Positions 11,562-23,555 of a stretch of DNA of 64,000 nucleotides are shown here, piece after piece (the first letter of the stretch is position 1; every line of letters starts with the position of its first letter). Source of the stretch: [Phialemoniopsis] sp. UDSM-2020 (Eukaryota; Ascomycota; Sordariomycetes; Thyridiales; Thyridiaceae). Location: positions 3,968,001 through 4,032,000 of the forward strand of contig JAEILZ010000001.1 of the NCBI GenBank assembly GCA_018873225.1, written 5' to 3'. Both the position numbers and the translations under genes were made by a program. The notes beneath the pieces are model-generated. The model saw nothing but the letters and a program-made list of their open reading frames with translations. It ran no database searches and was not told where the DNA came from.

Positions 11562-13346
11562 ACCTTGAGGAAGATGCCAAGAAAACGTAGCAGACAAGGC
11601 GAGAATACTCGTATGCATGTACTCCGCACTCTAGGTACATACAGTCCTTTGTGGTGTGCTGCTCAGAACCCTGGTGGGAAGAATTTTCACAGAATCAGCC
11701 GAACGCAGCGCACCCAACCACCCTGGTCAAATCCGGGGGTGAGAAATTGGTACGTAAACGGGGCTGTCGCCATTTCAGGCCCTGGTTTCCGTCTCTGATC
11801 AGTTTGGCTTAGGACCACCCGGGTACCTATCCGCGGCCCGTTAACAAACGGTCCCGTACCAGGTTTAGGTCGTGCTGGTGCCCACCACCCTTGAAGGGAC
11901 CCCAAAGCAAGAGCAGATCATGTGTTTGTGTGTCCAGCGTGCTGGAGCAAACTTGTCCTTGCTTTATCAGGCATCATGCAGCTGATCAAACGTAAATCCA
12001 AGCCTTGATTGACTCCGTGTGAGTAGGATCACAGTGCATAGCGAACATTCGCATCTCGCAGTAGGTATGTACATATCTGCCCTCCAGTCTTGCAGGTGAT
12101 ACCGCCCATACTTGGGCATCAGCTGTGGGTACTTTTGGAGGGCCGAAGAGGTGTTTAGTCGCAGATCCGTATAGTTGCTGCAGTGGAGGTAAAGACTAGA
12201 GGAAGAGGAAATTACTCATACTGTATGAAGTCAGTAAGAGGGAAGCCAAGGTACCGTTGTGTTGATCTACGAGCTATCATGTGGGAACATATGAGCTAAT
12301 GCTCTCTCGTTGATGCAATGACGCTCGCAGTTGCATTCAAAGATTGGCACGGCGTAGGAGCTGGATAGACTGAACCAAGACCTGACGACAAACAGGACGA
12401 ATTGGGCGAGGAAAATTTTTATCCAGGGTTGTTGGTTACTTATCCCGGCCAAGGCTAAGGTGATCCAGCTTGTTGGATCTTCGGCCTCTGTTTGCCCACA
12501 TGCTCGTGCGACTTTTGCTGGGTTGGTAGACCCGAGTCCGTGGCGCCGAAATGGCACCAACATTGCCGGTCTCTGGGCCCTGGGAACGACTCCGGTGGAA
12601 AAATGGCAGAAGAGTTGCAGAGCAGTCCTGATAGAGCAAAGCGGCAAAGACTTCTCCACGACCGGTGATGGGATCTGCCTTTGAAGCCCTGTCTCTCGCA
12701 GGGTTCGCGGGCGGTGCCAAGGCCAATTCTTTACGGCGAGGCTTGCTAGATCATCTCAGTGATGGACGTCCCGGATTCCGCGATACTGGTGAGTTTCCAG
12801 GGCCCTTGCAAGTCGCCTATCCGTGCTATACTGTATTTGGTCGGCCTTGCAGCAAGCAGACCAGCACTAAAGGCGTCTGCAACGGTACCAAGACTGTCGA
12901 TGTTTGCAAGGTTCCTCAACGGCACAAGGGCCCTCGCCAGACCACCCCACAGGCGTTGTGGTGAAGGATGTCAAGGCCCTGGGACCCCGGGAGATAGGGT
13001 CCAGATGCTGGTGGGACGCCATTTTGAAGACAGATTGTGGCGAAAGTTTGACACACTGGAGCAAGACCCTGGGATTCTCATGAGACGTGACCTGGCGAAG
13101 AGTTTTGACAGGGAGCGACGGGTTTGGACTGCGAGGTTTTGGTAGCCCTACCTAATTCGTAGGCGAAGTGTCTTGGGTCGCATCAAACGGGGGTTCTTTC
13201 TCTGAGTCTGGTAAGCTGGTGGAAGGATTGCCAGTACTGCGAGCTTATCGCACTACCACTTACCAGATATGCCATGGAGCGACAGTTTGGTGCTCGTTCC
13301 TGCATTGTTCCTGCAGCTGTCGCCTGCAAATCGGTGGGCACAAGTG

Positions 13347-13367
13347 TACGGAGTATATACGTAGGTA
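13347..13367. repeat. TACGGAGTA followed by GTAGGTACC
   Basis: An exact TACGGAGTA at 13347-13355 is followed within six bases by CGTAGGTACC, the same pairing of two short motifs seen near 11040 and 23040-23100. Confidence 0.55.
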
Positions 13368-16300
13368 CCCGGCCACTGGCGCGACCTGACTGGGATGGTG
13401 AAGTACCGGCCTGGATGCGGTACATCAGGCCTGCGAGAGCAACGGTGCCAATGTACCCTCGGTAGCGTGTGTACCTGGCAGAAAACGACGAAAAATGCAA
13501 CGGGCAGGGGTTTCATGTGCCACGGTGGCACTTTGCAACGTTCGGAAGGGTTCCTAAGCTTCCATCGCGCGACCGACTCGTCACTCGTCATGGTAGGTGA
13601 CCTTGGTGCGAATGTCGACTTTGGGAGGGAAGATTAGTTCATTGGGTATGGCAAGATCAAGCTGCCGCATCGGGATAGCGCGATGGTGTTCCAGCAAAAG
13701 CACCGTGGGTCAAGAGTGGAGGGCATTTGGATGAGGGATTATGCAGACCGGGAGGCACTGACTGGAGTGAGTGAGTGTCGCTGATGATGAGCATGGCGCG
13801 GCGGCCGAAATGCAGTTCGCTCAACGTGTCGATCGCATCGATGAGGCAGCCACCCAAGGCACCAAGGCACCACTGCAGCAGCTTGGACGCAACATTGGAA
13901 CCTTTCCAGTGTGCACGACCATCAATCCTGGTTCTGCATAAAAGTACTACTGGTGTTAGCTCCAAATCCTCCCCAGGGAACTGCAAAACCAAAGGGACAA
14001 TCTCGGCGAAAGCACAGTTGCAGGTCATTGCAGCTGTGGAGAGAGCTGGACTCCTGGAGCATTGCACAAGCCCTCACCGTAGCCCGTTTCGGGTCAAGAC
14101 GAGAGGGGACAGGCATAGAGACCTGCCCAATGCAAGAGGCCGTTGTGCCCTTTTGTGCATGGCCAAACTCTCAGCTGAACAGACTGCGAGCACTAGCACC
14201 GACGTGTCGAATAGGATCCCGCTACCGCGTGGGAGAAAACAGACAAGAACCACTTGAGTGCAGCGTCTAGTCTTGTTACAGGCTCCCAAGCCTCCATTGC
14301 TTCCCTAATCAAGATGAGACTCTGGAGAGTTGAAACATAGTTCGCAGTTGATCTTGCTCCATCTTCTCCAGTATTGTAGGGCCTACAAGCGACCTGCACG
14401 TCGTCGTCATCACGATGGGGTCGCTAGTCGTCTGGCTGGGTCTCGGACTCTGAAGCGTCCCTTGATCATGTCAAAGCCATCATATGAAGTTGATGCATGC
14501 TGGAGTTGAGTTTCCCAATCCGGCACCACCATCCGTGCATGCTTCTAGTGACAGAACTGAACTGCTTGTCCTGCTTAGGCACCGAGGCTAAGAGACTGGC
14601 ACATTCCCCCATCCAAGACTTGTAAACTCAGTCGGGTCTCTCTCTTGAAGAAACAACGCAACCTTAGCTACAGTAAAGACAGACGGCGCACCTGTCGTCA
14701 TTGCGGGCGCTACCCCTCTCTCACCAGGCTAGATGGACGGCGCCGGAGACCATCAGCACCGGTCTTCCACTTCCTTATCTTGGGGCCTGGTTGATTCTGC
14801 AGTAGTGGGAGCTATTCCCTTCACTACTGGGTCTGGCGGCGGGTAGAGCTGGTCCGTGGGGTCTACCAACAGTCGCAACCAACCTCAAGGTCAATCAGAT
14901 ACGGAACCGAGCAGTCAACTGGCTCGACTACGGGTACTGCGGGCTCGATAGTCAAAAGGTCAAGAAGCACGAAATATCTTGGCGAAGAAAGGACACCTTG
15001 ATAGTCCAAAGTAGCTCGCGATGCCAGATACTTCCTGCCAGGCCAGTCGACTAATGCACACGTCCTGCTCGCACAGGTCGGACATCGTCTCAAGACTGCT
15101 CTGGTGCACCAAGATATGTGGGGTAAAGCGTGAGAGAGAAATCAAGATGTGACAAGAGGCGCTCGAACAAACGCTGAAGGGAGCGCGCGGATACGTCCGG
15201 TCCTGATCACATGGACAAGGTGTTGATGAACGCCATCACGACTACGGCGTCTGACTGGCTGGCTGGCTGCCTCTTGGGGTTTGCCTGGCGCTGCGCGAAC
15301 AGTCTTAAAGTGGTTGCATATAGAGGGGCACACCGTAGAATCTTCCATTCTGTGGCCCCCACTGGCTGGAATTTGGCTGCCTGTGTCCCCGCGGTCTGCC
15401 GTGTGGTCGGTCGCTGGCCGCTGAATGGCCGCTTTGCGTCACGTTTTGACCCTATTCCCACCGGCCGGCAGATCAAATAAGAGACATCTCTGTCCAGTGT
15501 TTCGGCTGGGGCGTCAGAAAAGAACAGTTTGTCGTCACTCATCCACCCTGGGCGACCTGAAAAAGGCGAGAAGCGAGTAGAGCGCCTGGTTGGTCCAAGC
15601 CCAGGCCCTAACGCATCAGCACGAAGGATTGCCACGCTCTTGCTGGTGAGCTGCCGATGCTATTCGCCGGCCCAGGTCAACAGCCGGATCTCACACTGGG
15701 ACTTGGTGCTTGGCTTGTGATAGTGTGCATCTGGCCGGTTCGCAAATCAGGAATCGCAAAACCACTGGAAGTTACAGGAGGTGCTATACTTGCTTGCTCC
15801 GAATAGATGGGAGAGGGTTGTACTTGATGCCTAGCCTAATTCCCAGCTTGACGCCGACTGCATGAGTTACGAAGGATCTTGCGAAGAAGCATCTCTCTGC
15901 CGAAGCAGATAACAGAGATGGTACCAACAAAAGCAGTTGGTTTGTACTCCAGATATTGATTTAATAATTGTCTGTGTGCATGCAGCCCTCGAAAGTGGTG
16001 TGAGAGATGAGCGGGACCCAGCGTTGCCTTTCACAATTTAAACATAATCTATCTGTTGGATAAAATTATCCACCGCACGTCCTGCGACAAGAGTTTCGTA
16101 CGCCTCCAGCTACTTCACCTTGGGGGATTTTATTCTTAGAAGCTCTAAAACACGGCAACCTCAGAAGAGCATTCCCTGGTTTTCGAAATTCTGGGGCAAA
16201 TCAATCCGCATTAATTCACCGCCCAGCATCCCGGGCTTCATATCAATGCGATTCCTTGTTATCGAGAGCCCCAGCCCATTTCCCGGGTACCAGAGATTTG

Positions 16301-17212
16301 CAATGCGTTTCGAAAATCACCGACCGTGGTAAATCCCACCTGGCGCGTGTTTCCACAGCCCATTTCATGTGCAGCACTAGTAGCAAAGAGCATTGCGTAC
16401 CAAGCATGCTGCAATTATGCAGTATGAGGGCAAGAAGGTGGCTATGTATGCGGTCGTGCGTCCCGGGTGCCCCGGAGGAACGCAATGCTACGTCAAACTG
16501 CACAGACGGCCTTCGGTGATCATCGTCGGTACCTGCTTCTGGCGTTTACTGGTCTCGGTGCATGTGCCAGATAGAAAGAGTGACACGCCGAGAACGAAGG
16601 GAAGAGGGTGGTGAGCGAGGAAGAAAAAGCGCCGGAGCCGGTACGGTGCGAAGCGAAGGCATCCTTTAGCCTCGCCCATCCTGCAGTGGGAGGTGCATGT
16701 GGTGGTGGTGATGGCAGCAAGATCAGCGTGCGAGACACCATTGATGATGCATCAACGGCGCAACGCCCACCTTGGAGCGGTGCGTGACGCTGTAAGAAGG
16801 CGGTATCCCGCCCTCGCCCGTACCTTGCATGAGCTACTCTATCTTGGTCTCGTGTGCTACCCATGGCGAAAACGACTGGCCACTGGTGGAAAAGAGGGTT
16901 GCCTTGAGGGGAAATCTGTTTGGATGCCGCCAGTGTAGAGCGTGTGACCGAGGTGCTCAAACGGTGCAGCGAATGACTGCGTCTCATCACCAGACACCAG
17001 CACAGTTGGTGTTGACCACTGACTATTCTCAGAGGCCTTTGTGCAAGATGTATGGACGGGCGCCCTCAAGACCATCAACCTATGAGCGTGCTAGCCCGCG
17101 CGGCTTTATGCATGCACTACATGTTTATGTGCCTTCAAGTGCGAAGCGTCTATCACCTACTAAGTAACGAGACAGACGAGAGAACCGAGCGCCTGTAGGA
17201 AACAAACGTGCG

Positions 17213-17226
17213 CACACACACACACA
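17213..17226. repeat. CA dinucleotide repeat
   Basis: Seven CA units, a simple microsatellite in the gene-free region. Confidence 0.85.
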
Positions 17227-18872
17227 TCATGACGATCAACCTGAGTAGTTCCAGCGCTCACACTTTTGCTCGGGCTGAATTGCATGTACCACCCACACTT
17301 CTTTTCTCTATTCTGATTCTTTTTTGTCAAAATTGTTTTCTTCTTGCCGGCCCAGTTGGCATTGCTTTTTCGTCATCCGGGATAGATGGATGGTGGACGG
17401 CTGCACCGCTCTGACGGTGGTTCACCTGCACTTTTTCCAAGATTGCGAAACGTGTGCCCGGGACGGATCGTACAAAGTACATGACTGGTAGGATCTCGAA
17501 GGAATCTCCACCACCCATACACCTGCGTACCTATTGTACATGCTCTGCAAGAGCAGAGCAGAGAGAACATCGAACACTTCTCTATTCGTATTCTGTGGGT
17601 AGCTGGTTGCGTGTGTGTGCCCACAACCCAATATTCCTGCACTAAATCACCCTCCAAGAGGGACAGCTACATGCAATACGACCGAGGTTCTTTTCCCTTA
17701 TTGCTTTCCACTTCTCGGGATTTCAAGATTCATGACACTACGAAAAAGAACTGCAGGACGATGCCCCAGCCGCCGTCGTCACTATCGCTCAAACCCAGTG
17801 GGTTGTCGGCTCAGGCAAGCAAGACTAGTTCAAGGTACCGTCAAAGCATCATCTCCATCAAACATTCGTTTTGGGCTGGTCCGTACTTCGTAGGCCTCCT
17901 CGGAACATCTCCGCAAGTTGCTTTCTTTCTATCCTGTCATTAGTTAGTCCAGTCTGCTCTCCCAGCCCAGAGAAGGTCCAGTAGTTCTGCAAGGTGTCGT
18001 TGGCAAGCCCAGGCTAGTGCCATGTACCCTATTGTCCAACGCTGTTGACATGGGTGCCCTCGCACATCTTGCCTCCGTCCGGGATGGTGGTCAAGAAGAA
18101 GGATGAGCAGCATACATTCAAGTAGACAGGCAAGCAAAGTACCTCTGGAGCGAGGGTACATCCGTCCGTTGTGGTGCTGCTTGTCCTGTCCAGATTTAGA
18201 AAGGCCTAGTGCTGCGCCATCCTGGCCGCCGTGTCCACCCACACCCACCCACCCATCTGATGTTTCCGTCTTGCCCCAGACATGCAGAGCAGGGGACAGT
18301 GTCGCTCGACGCCGTCTCGCTCGACAGCGTACCCCTGCTCCGTCAAAAAGAGAGGCCCCATGTCAGCTTCTCAGTGAGACGTGCATGGTGGGTTGGTGGT
18401 GGATGGCACAACCAACCCATGGATCGAAGGCCCTTGACCCTTGACCCATGGCACCCATGGCTGGCTCGCCGTCGAAGAGACCCAGGTCCGTCACCCATCA
18501 CCCACTCACTGCCTATCGACGCATCCACGGTCGACTTTATCTCGCCGTTGATCTGTGTGTGTACTTGGCTTCCTTACTTATCCTCGCCAGGTCCCCCAGT
18601 TCTTGACATTCGTTTTCCCTACCTAATCCCTCATGATCGACAGGTTTGTCGTCTTAGAAGTGTAGTTCTTTCTTATTCCCTTTGCTATCGGTTCATTCTT
18701 TCTGGGACTCGACCCTCTTGGAACATCCCATTCCCTTCCCTTCATTAGTATAACACCTCTGTCTGCCCAGTCACCTCTTGTTGCCGTTTCGCCCGCCTTG
18801 CCAACCTTCTTGGAAACTCTTCTTAGACCCAAGGCAAAAGAAGCTTCAAGACATCGCCTCAGACGAGCTTCC

Positions 18873-18902
18873 ATGTACAACCACCCACGAGTCCTTTACT
18901 AG
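18873..18902 (+). promoter_or_regulatory. Upstream open reading frame, 9 codons
   Basis: ATG at 18873 opens a nine-codon frame ending in TAG at 18900-18902. It is the last ATG before the main start at 19177, so if the leader includes it, scanning ribosomes would have to reinitiate or leak past it. Regulation by this frame is an inference. Confidence 0.45.
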
Positions 18903-19088
18903 ACAGTCGTTGAAACTCTCGGAGCTCTCGACACTGCCGTCCATTCCTTACAGCAACGGAACCGACATCCACCATCTTTAGGCCACTTGCCCAAGCGCAT
19001 CACTTCGAAAAGAAAACTGTATAACTATACTCAACGCACAAATACTTAATACCTAGACCCGACACAACAAAACTCAAGAACACGCGAT

Positions 19089-19107
19089 CTGGTAGGTGGT
19101 CTACCAG
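19089..19107 (+). promoter_or_regulatory. Leader hairpin before the Msn2/Seb1-like start codon
   Basis: CTGGTAG and CTACCAG enclose the loop GTGGT, a perfect 7-base stem 69 bases before the ATG. It could slow scanning or bind a protein; this is inferred from base pairing alone. Confidence 0.45.
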
Positions 19108-19176
19108 CAGTACAAGTCACCAATACAAAGGCAGGGAAAGCTAACTGGGAACTCTGGCGGCAGCACTACACTCACA

Positions 19177-21206
19177 ATGGAATCCATGGCTGCATCCCAG
19201 ACGATGTCTCCGGCTTCGTTCTACTACTACAGCCCAGACCCGAACCCGGAGAACAGGCAACATGGCCACTTCATCCAGCAGCAACCCCAGCAGCACCAGA
19301 TGCCCATCTTCCCGGTGGTGCCCACCCTCCCCTCGACACCGATGTACTCGAGGCCGAGCTCTTCGTGCTCGCAGCAGCAGCCGATGCAGCCCCGTGCCGT
19401 CACCAGCATCCCGTCCAACATGACTCCCGTCGCCTCGCCCCAGCCGGTCTGCCAGAAGCCGACGATTGTCCTCGAGACCCAGATCTGTGACGCGGATGGC
19501 CTGTACTATCCGACCACGCCTCCGCTGTCCACCTCTGGCAGTGCCATCAGCAGCCCCGGCAGCTATGACATGCTGGCGACGCCCTTGAACCCCATGTTCT
19601 CGGGTCTCGACGGTCTCGAGGGTATCAAGGAGGAAGCACACATCGAGAAGTTCCCAGTCCTGGACTGGTCCAACTGCGCGTCACCGCCGCTGACTCCAGG
19701 TGTGTATTCTCCCGGAATGTTCTTTTTCTTATCAGCCAATTCCTGCATTTTTCCTATTTGTGATGCGCCACTAAGAAGGATGCCCGTCTGAATCACGTCT
19801 TGGGGGAGTGACGGTTGAAACAAAAAAGACGTTGACGACTGGCATGCATCACTTTTTGGTTATCACTTATAAGAGCCGGTTGCCTATTTTGGTGCAGTGG
19901 GTGGTGTGGTGCTTAAAGTTTAGCGGGGCCCTTCAGTGAAGGGTTACCTGGTATTTTTGGGTTTGATGAATTTGGGGGCTGACCAGGCACAATTGTTGCT
20001 TTTTCCCTCGCAGTGTACCTTCAGTCGCAGCCCACCAAGATTGCCTCGCTTAGCAGCAACGCTAGCGACCTCCTTTCGACAACTTCCTGCCCTTCTCTCT
20101 CCCCCTCGCCATCTCCCTACGCCAGGTCTGTCGCCTCAGAACAGGATCTCGACTTCTGTGATCCTCGCAACCTGACTGTCGGCACTGCCAACTCGACCCT
20201 CGCTCCCGAGTTTACTGCTCTCCCCACCCTCTGCCCGGGTGACGACGAGCACGAGACTCTGCTCAGGGGCGAAGCTTCGGCAGCCTCCCAGAACATCTCC
20301 ACCACATTTGACTTCACCCCGTCAATTGCCCACGGCCTGCCCAGCTTTGACGATCTGTCCGATCTCGAGTCTGATGACGATTTTGTCAACGGTCTTGTAA
20401 ACCTTGGCGAGTCGAACGCTCAGATCAGCCGATCGCGCGCTAGCTCGGGTGTCGTCTCCCTAGGTGAGGAGAGCTACGTCTGCGCCGACGACCTGGAGGA
20501 CTTTGGCTTGGTCCAGCCTTTTGAGCTTGTTGGCCTGCCCAGCCCACCAGAGGACAACGACTGCCACCACGACAAGCGACAGAGGACATCCAAGACTGAG
20601 TCCCGCAAGACCAGCCCCACGATGAACGTCGCCGCCGCCGATGCCGAGTCGGAGAGTGCCCAGCAGCAATCCAACCAGGCTGGCGCCTCCGACGAGAAGG
20701 ATGACTCCTCCGCCTCCAGCAGCCCTGAGAACAGTGCTTCCACCCCCATGCCTGCGCCTGCCAACCGCCGCGGCCGCAAGCAGTCGCTGACGGAGGATCC
20801 TTCCAAGACCTTCGTCTGCGAGCTGTGCAACCGCCGTTTCCGCCGCCAGGAGCACCTGAAGCGTCACTACCGCTCTCTGCACACTCAGGACAAGCCCTTC
20901 GAGTGCCACGAGTGCGGCAAGAAGTTTTCCCGCTCGGACAACCTGTCTCAGCACGCCCGCACCCACGGCTCCGGCGCCGTCGTCATGGGCATCCTTGACG
21001 ACCCGGAGTCCATGGCTGCCGCCGGTGTCTACAGTGGTCACCCGCAAATGTATGCCGCGGCGGGCACTGGTGCCGAGGACCACTTCACATTGGGCAAGGT
21101 CCTCTTTCAAGTCGCCGCTGAGGTCCCAGGCAGCGCTAGCGAGTCTTCCTCCGAGGAAGGCGGCAGCGATGCCCAGGGCAAGAAGAAGCGCAAGCGGTCC
21201 GACTAA
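19177..21206 (+). CDS. C2H2 zinc-finger stress regulator, Msn2/Seb1-like
   Basis: Predicted nuclear transcription factor of the general stress response, binding AGGGG (STRE) sites in relatives. Two exons, 19177-19699 and 20014-21206, give 571 residues. The N-terminal two thirds is Ser/Pro/Gln-rich with acidic stretches, as in an activation region. Two adjacent C2H2 fingers near the C-terminus have ligands at about C443, C446, H459, H464 and C472, C475, H488, H492, and the second carries the SRSDNLSQH contact helix typical of Msn2/4. A basic KKKRKR tail may add nuclear localisation. The intron is long (314 bases); if kept, translation would end after about 205 residues without the fingers. The ATG at 19177 is the first in frame; an open frame runs upstream but has no ATG. 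Family call is strong; targets in this species are inferred. Confidence 0.93.
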
Positions 21207-21262
21207 ATGTCGGCTCAGTTACCAGCTTGTCCTCTTCGACCTCGACAAGAGACAATCACAAC

Positions 21263-21288
21263 ATATCCATTGCTTTGGCAATGGATAT
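21263..21288 (+). promoter_or_regulatory. Perfect 11-base stem-loop in the 3' UTR
   Basis: ATATCCATTGC and GCAATGGATAT pair perfectly around a four-base TTTG loop, starting 56 bases after the stop codon of the zinc-finger gene. It could act in mRNA stability, localisation or 3' end formation. No run of T follows, and none is expected for a polymerase II gene. Confidence 0.55.
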
Positions 21289-23353
21289 TTCATGCCCGAT
21301 ACGACTTGAATGAACTTGTTCACACCAAAACCTTCTTCGACCTACCCCGCTATCTTAGTTATGCGGATCGGTCCCATAGGGCCAGACTCATAAAGGCGGT
21401 TGATCACTGCGGCAAAGGCTGGCTGGCTTGAGATTGGTCGGATCATCTCAGACCAGCCTTCCTCTTCCCTGGAAAGGATCAAAAAACAAAAGTTTGCGGC
21501 ATTTACATGTCTTCTTCTGCCACTTGTACCAATACTCATCATATTTGTTGTCGTTATTTGCCGTCACCAGAAGGATCTTGTTTTGCATGCATTTCTTCCA
21601 AGACTGCATCCGCGAATCTTTTCACATCGGGAGGGAAAAAGGGGTGGGTTCACCAGCGCGCGATACATAGAGGCCACAGGGGCAAATGGTCATCTTGGGG
21701 TTGGGGCGTGCGCGCTTTTGGAGAGGAGGCTGAACACCTCTACATCCCGGTTTCATCATCATCTTGCATTTCACATGATTTTTCATCCCGCGTCCAACAA
21801 GGAGGACGAGCAAGGAGCAGAGAGCAGAGATTTTCCACCCCATTATCCTATGATTTTTGTTTTTGGCGGCTTTTCTTGCAATTCTCTACACTCGTTGTAA
21901 TATCTGCAGCAGTCGGAAGCAGGTCCCCCCGTCATTGCTCTGAAGACATCCTTCTTGATTTTTTGTTTCTTCGTCTATCTGAACCGGTCGATGGCTGGTC
22001 CAGTTCCTTTACATGGGAGCTGCTGGCTTGGCCTCGCTGGTCTCGAATATCCTTGTGTTTAGTCTCTAGTTTCCCCCCAAAGCCCCAAATCTCTGTCTCC
22101 TAGTTAGCCTCTTTCATCTCCTCTCTCCTGTCTGGCTTCGAAGCTTATAGGGTGGCCTTGGCTTCAGCAAAACTCCCCTGGCTGTGCGGGTCACAATCAC
22201 TTGGGTCGGACGGGAGAGGACCAGTCAAGCGTATCGCGGAAATCATGTACATCTCACTCAAAAGCACATACACATATTTGCACAAACACACAGCATTTTT
22301 TGATGAATGAAAAGACACCAAAAAAAGAAAACATTTTCAAGCTGCCAATATTTGGAACCGTCCCTCGTATAAACCTGTCTATTCTGTGATTTGTGACATT
22401 TGTGACGTCCTTTTGCACGCTCCATACAAGATGAAGGTGGCCCGCTTACACAAAGCCAAGAATGACTTCGCTTGTCGTCACCGGGCTGAATGTTCTGTCG
22501 TCCGCGCCAGAGACCAGCTGAAGCCATCGAGGCGATAGTCTCGGAAGATGGATAGCCGGGGAGCCACGGTCAAGGTGTACTACGGATGCGGACTGAGGTG
22601 TGTGTCTGTCCCACGGTGAAGCTTTGACAAATAGCTTGGGCAGACAATACCGGGATGCCCTGAGTTGGGGTGAGACCAGCCAAGGTTGACTCACCTGATA
22701 AACTTCTGACGCTCGGCCACGCTATGATGTTTCTTTTCAGCCCCGACAGCCCGCCCGCTTCTAGATCTTGGCCTCCAAGCTCGATACACGTTGTTTGGCC
22801 TGAGTACTGTATTGGGGTACTTTCACCCGTCCCGTCATCTTTGTCTTGGTGGAAAACGTGCCGCGTCTCTTGACGTCTTCTCGGCACGGGAGCATGGGGA
22901 GCTGAACCCTGGCGGAGAGGAGAAAGACGCACACACACGCGCTGGCCCGCTTCCAGGTGGGAACGAATGTGGTATCCTTCGAGAAGCATGTCGGAACACC
23001 CGAGATTGTGAATGGACGTCTGTCTGTATGTAGGTGCTCCGTAGGCATGGAGATGAATGTCGGTATTCGTGTAGGTACGCGGATGTATGTACCTGCTCAT
23101 CCATGATACCTACTCCACGATGTCTTCCAGATCCGGATCTTATTGCATGAGGACTCTTAACATCATTATTATCGAAATGATGTTTTCCACCATGGATGGT
23201 CTGTCTACCCCGTTCTCTTCACCTACGCACCATGTAAAATCCACCACCAAGTCTAGTAAGTACGGGGGCTGGCGTGGTTCCTGGTTTGGCATCCACAGTG
23301 TGTGTCAGGCCAAGGGGGACGGGCCTGTCCGTGCCAGACTAGCTCTACTTTAC

Positions 23354-23362
23354 TACGGAGTA
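23354..23362. repeat. TACGGAGTA motif
   Basis: Exact copy of the recurrent 9-mer, here within TACTACGGAGTAGT, about 1.4 kb before the Dph6 start. Confidence 0.55.
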
Positions 23363-23540
23363 GTGAGATTGGCAGGGGACCAAGAGTTCTTTAGCACGAT
23401 AAACCATAGCTCTGCCGCCAAGATAAGGGTACCTCTAGGACAAGATACCAACGGGGAACAGGGACATGGGCTGGCAAGCGATACGGGCAAGGTGAAGGGG
23501 TCCTCCAAGGTGTGCGTACCTGGTGGGCATGTGTCTCTGC

Positions 23541-23555
23541 GTGTGTGTGTGTGTG
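23541..23555. repeat. GT dinucleotide repeat
   Basis: Seven GT units in intergenic DNA. Confidence 0.85.

Larger units (their letters stand above)
4200..18000. other. Gene desert upstream of the Msn2/Seb1-like gene
   Basis: About 13.8 kb without a supportable gene. Open frames here are at most about 200 codons, show no codon preference, overlap one another on both strands, and have no recognisable domain. The DNA is not AT-rich as repeat-induced mutation would leave it. A slightly AT-rich stretch occurs at about 15900-16100. Visible small features are an 8-base inverted repeat (GTCGTTCG/CGAACGAC) near 11543-11561, TACTCCGTA-type motifs near 11044, 11163 and 13347, and a CA repeat at 17213-17226. 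It could hold distal control sequences, long non-coding RNA or decayed mobile DNA; I cannot tell which. Confidence 0.55.
18000..19176 (+). promoter_or_regulatory. Probable promoter and long 5' leader of the Msn2/Seb1-like gene
   Basis: From about 18500 the plus strand becomes rich in C and T, then in CA and AAG/ACA runs up to the start codon, as in long leaders of regulated fungal genes. It contains a small upstream open frame at 18873-18902 and a hairpin at 19089-19107. The transcription start cannot be fixed from sequence. Confidence 0.5.

Noticed and set aside
20460..21110. 216-codon minus-strand frame over the zinc-finger gene
   Set aside because: Antisense of the finger-coding exon; no independent domain.
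22570..23100. 176-codon minus-strand frame
   Set aside because: Its content is antisense of short intergenic motifs; no domain, and no start context.
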